From Mycolicibacillus parakoreensis (GTDB lineage: Bacteria; Actinomycetota; Actinomycetes; Mycobacteriales; Mycobacteriaceae): a stretch of DNA of 64,000 nt. Below, one piece after another: positions 61,977-64,000 of the stretch (its first letter is position 1; each line of letters starts with the position of its first letter). The position numbers and the translations under genes are program-made. The stretch is from contig NZ_CP092365.1 in assembly GCF_022370835.2 (NCBI RefSeq), positions 1-64,000 on the forward strand, written 5' to 3'. Under the pieces are notes generated by a model that worked only from the letters and a program-made list of their open reading frames with translations, was not told the origin of the DNA and did not search any database.

Positions 61977-62414
61977 ATGGCATCGATCGATGAGCCGATC
62001 ACCATCCTGCCGGTGGGCGAGTGCTGGGATCTGCTGGCAACGGTGTCGTTGGGGCGGCTGGTCACCAGCGTCGACGATCAGCTGGACATTTTTCCCGTCA
62101 ACTTCGCCGTGCAGAACCGCACCGTGCTGTTCCGCACCGCGGAGGGGACCAAGTTGGTCAGCGCCACGATCAACAGCCGCGTTCTCTTCGAGGCCGACAA
62201 CTACAACCCGGCGGAGGGGTGGAGTGTTGTCGTCCGGGGCATGGCGCAGGTGCTGCGCAGCGCCGATGAGATCCAACAGGCACAGGACGCACCGTTGTTG
62301 CCGTGGACGCCGTGGCTGAAACAGAACTATGTCCGCATTCTCCCCACCACCGTCACCGGACGCCGCTTCCGGTTCGGCCCGGAGGCCCACGAACCCATGC
62401 CGGCGCCGTCATAG
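61977..62414 (+). CDS. Pyridoxamine 5'-phosphate oxidase-like flavin-binding protein
   Basis: The 145-residue split-barrel protein has LATVSLGRLVTSVDDQLDIF and PVNFAVQNRTVLFRTAEGTK, typical of the PPOX/F420-binding group of mycobacterial proteins. It may bind FMN or F420. GGGAGG precedes the ATG. Confidence 0.87.
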   Translation: MASIDEPITILPVGECWDLLATVSLGRLVTSVDDQLDIFPVNFAVQNRTVLFRTAEGTKLVSATINSRVLFEADNYNPAEGWSVVVRGMAQVLRSADEIQQAQDAPLLPWTPWLKQNYVRILPTTVTGRRFRFGPEAHEPMPAPS

Positions 62415-62547
62415 CGTCTGCCGGTGTCCGAAAGGGACCCACCGGTGGTGCATCGGCGGCCAGCACGGCGGCTTGAGCGCGGGCCGGGAACGCCGCAGGG
62501 AATGGCGACGCCGTAAACTGCCCCTGATCGTCGAGCAGTCCCGGTTG

Positions 62548-62772
62548 ATGAGTCGCGTCATCGGTGACAGATCACCCCCGGCCATCGGCCGGGTTGTCCA
62601 TCGGGTGGGCCAGTGGTTGCGGTCGGGGTTGATGTGGTGGCAGATTTTTCTCACGACGACGACGGTGTCGATCGTCGCGACGTTGGCCGGGATCGGCAGC
62701 AGCGTCGTCACGGCGGGTCGCCGGCCCCCGCGTCATCGCCGAGTACCTCCCGGATCGTGCGCGATGCCATAA
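62548..62772 (+). CDS. Possible small membrane protein
   Basis: From ATG 62548 a 74-residue frame has one hydrophobic helix (WWQIFLTTTTVSIVATLAGI) flanked by basic residues. It overlaps the next gene's start. The 62,415-62,547 part of the gap holds nothing I can support. Coding status is uncertain. Confidence 0.3.
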   Translation: MSRVIGDRSPPAIGRVVHRVGQWLRSGLMWWQIFLTTTTVSIVATLAGIGSSVVTAGRRPPRHRRVPPGSCAMP

Positions 62773-63170
62773 AGGCCAGCGGTGGTGTCGGCGAACCGTG
62801 GCATGTCGACGGCGCCAATGCGGTGCGCCTCGGCGATCTGCTGCTCGTGATCGATGCGGATGATCTCGGCTGGATGGCGACGGTGTATGTGATCGACGGC
62901 GACGAAGCCGATCCGGTGGCGGTACGGGCCAGCGAGACCGCCAACCCGGTGCGCGAGCTCGCAGGCTGGTTGCAGAACGCGGCAGGCCCGATGATCTGGA
63001 AGCGCATCAAGGCGGGTCTGTACCGCAGCGGCGAGTACCTTGTCGGGCAGCTCGGTACCGGCGAATGGTTCGCCGAAGGGCCGGGGGTGGATCGGTGCTT
63101 CGACCACAAAAACGAGGCTCAGACGGCATGCGCGACCGCACGCCTCAGCCCTACAGCGCCGCCGGGGTAG
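62757..63170 (+). CDS. Hypothetical protein
   Basis: The 137-residue soluble protein (from GTG 62757) has a compact alpha/beta pattern (GDLLLVIDADDLGWMATVYV, AGPMIWKRIKAGLYRSGEYL). I do not recognise the family. Codon use is typical of the core genome. Confidence 0.55.
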   Translation: MRDAIKASGGVGEPWHVDGANAVRLGDLLLVIDADDLGWMATVYVIDGDEADPVAVRASETANPVRELAGWLQNAAGPMIWKRIKAGLYRSGEYLVGQLGTGEWFAEGPGVDRCFDHKNEAQTACATARLSPTAPPG

Positions 63171-63318
63171 ACCGTCCGGCCGTCGCGCCGGTTCGTCAGG
63201 GTAACGACTACCTCACGCGTTCTTCGGGGATCCGGACCATTCGCGGTGCGGCGGGAACGTGCCAGCGGCCGAGCGTGCCGCGAAATCGCGTCGCCGCCCC
63301 TGAGCGGACGGAACTTGG

Positions 63319-63477
63319 CTACGGGTTGCCGCTGGTAAACGACTCAAGTTGCAGCACCGCGGCCTCAAGTTTGGGCCGAACGTTCTCCAGATTCGCGTCA
63401 CCGCGGTCGATCGCCTCCAGAGTGCTGCGCAACTCGCGGGCCGTGCGGGCAATGTCGGCGGGGTCGAAATCAGCCAT
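63319..63477 (-). CDS. Small helical hypothetical protein (52 aa)
   Basis: The frame encodes an acidic two-helix protein (DIARTARELRSTLEAIDRGD, ENVRPKLEAAVLQLESF). Its regular amphipathic pattern and GC-rich third positions argue that it is a real gene. Function unknown. Confidence 0.55.
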   Translation of the reverse strand: MADFDPADIARTARELRSTLEAIDRGDANLENVRPKLEAAVLQLESFTSGNP

Positions 63478-63616
63478 AGACCTCGGCTACCCGCTGTCAC
63501 GAGGACCCAATCCCCCATTCCGGCCGGGCCCGAGGGCCTTCCTTGGTTGCGCCGACGGCGCCCGTGCCGCGGGAGGGGACCGCGGCACGGACGCCGTCGT
63601 GGTTTGCCCGCGTCTC

Positions 63617-64000
63617 CTAGAAGGAGTTGAGCAGTGCGTCGATGATCAGCTGCGGGATCTCCAGGAAGAGCCCGGGCAGATCACCCAGGTTGCCGAACAC
63701 GTCGGTGAAGGCGCCCAATTCGAACCCGTCGAACAAACCGGCCGCCAGCTCCTGGAACCCGTCGGTGAGCCCGGAGAGCCCGAAGTCGCCGCCGCCGAGA
63801 CCGCTGAACAGCTCGGTGCCCAGGGTCGGGAACGTCAGGTCGGTCAACGGGTTGCCGACGCCGTCCCAGCCGAGTGCGGATGCCAGGATCTGGGAGAAGC
63901 TACTCAACGCCGCGATCGGGCCGACCGCGTGACCCTCGATGGGCAGGGGCGAAGCGCTGAGGTCGAGGTTCAAGGCGTTGAGGATGGAGCCGCCGACACC
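63617..64000 (-). CDS. C-terminal part of a PE/PPE-like secreted protein (partial)
   Basis: The frame runs off the window end and ends at 63617. It is hydrophobic and rich in Gly, Leu, Phe and Asp, with short repeats (LFDGFELGAFTDVFGNLGDL), like the C-terminal regions of mycobacterial PE/PPE proteins. The N-terminus with the family motif is outside the window, so the class cannot be confirmed. Confidence 0.6.
   Translation of the reverse strand, partial: GVGGSILNALNLDLSASPLPIEGHAVGPIAALSSFSQILASALGWDGVGNPLTDLTFPTLGTELFSGLGGGDFGLSGLTDGFQELAAGLFDGFELGAFTDVFGNLGDLPGLFLEIPQLIIDALLNSF

Noticed and set aside
62409..62711. Minus-strand frame beside the PPOX-like gene
   Set aside because: Composition is atypical, no motif is visible, and it overlaps more plausible plus-strand frames.
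63213..63518. 101-codon minus-strand frame near the right end
   Set aside because: It overlaps, in another frame, the 52-residue gene at 63,319-63,477, whose amphipathic helices make it the better candidate.

Overview
The window reads as the replication-origin region of a high-GC mycobacterium, followed by a mosaic accessory island. From base 1 to about 25 kb the order is that of Mycobacteriaceae near oriC: dnaA, oriC, dnaN, recF, dciA, gyrB, gyrA, a DUF3566 membrane protein, tRNA-Ile, a DLW-39-type microprotein, tRNA-Ala, a RidA-family gene, cwsA, ppiA, a PH-domain gene, crgA, a DUF881 gene, trpG/pabA, then the overlapping cell-shape and signalling operon fhaB-pstP-rodA-pbpA-pknA-pknB with fhaA just upstream, and tRNA-Leu(CAG). 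Species cannot be fixed from the window; GyrA has Ser at position 90 and no intein.

The conserved order stops at tRNA-Leu. From 25.0 to about 59 kb the sequence is a patchwork of defence genes, transporters and mobile elements. 25.4-31.4 kb holds an intact type I restriction-modification operon (hsdM-hsdS-hsdR). 31.7-34.1 kb holds what looks like a Pycsar anti-phage locus: two class III nucleotidyl cyclase-like proteins on opposite strands and a three-helix membrane effector of the PycTM/DUF5706 type. A broken serine resolvase follows, then an MmpL-type RND transporter, a DUF6188-like gene, a KstR-like TetR regulator, a hotdog thioesterase and a second TetR, with a shared inverted-repeat operator in front of two of these genes. 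40.9-43.4 kb holds an 817-residue protein of unknown family with a PD-(D/E)XK-like core.

43,448-47,905 is a 4,458-bp transposon with 25-bp imperfect terminal inverted repeats and a 6-bp target duplication. It has an IS481-type transposase with a frameshift and cargo of a four-gene operon (DJ-1/PfpI, a small unknown protein, two membrane proteins) plus a divergent GlxA-type AraC regulator. 48.3-51.8 kb carries a small ribbon-helix-helix-like gene, a degenerate tyrosine-recombinase-like gene and a DDE-transposase-like gene, probably another element.

52.1-58.5 kb holds a second, ruined hsdM whose leader resembles that of the first, a GIY-YIG-like gene, and a Schlafen/DUF2075-type nuclease-helicase gene. 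Two identical 1,484-bp IS256-family elements in inverted orientation, each with its own 9-bp target duplication, interrupt the second hsdM and the helicase gene. From about 59.2 kb ordinary mycobacterial-type genes resume (SRPBCC protein, alpha/beta hydrolase, GNAT, flavin-reductase-like protein, small unknowns), ending with the C-terminal part of a PE/PPE-like protein cut by the window edge.
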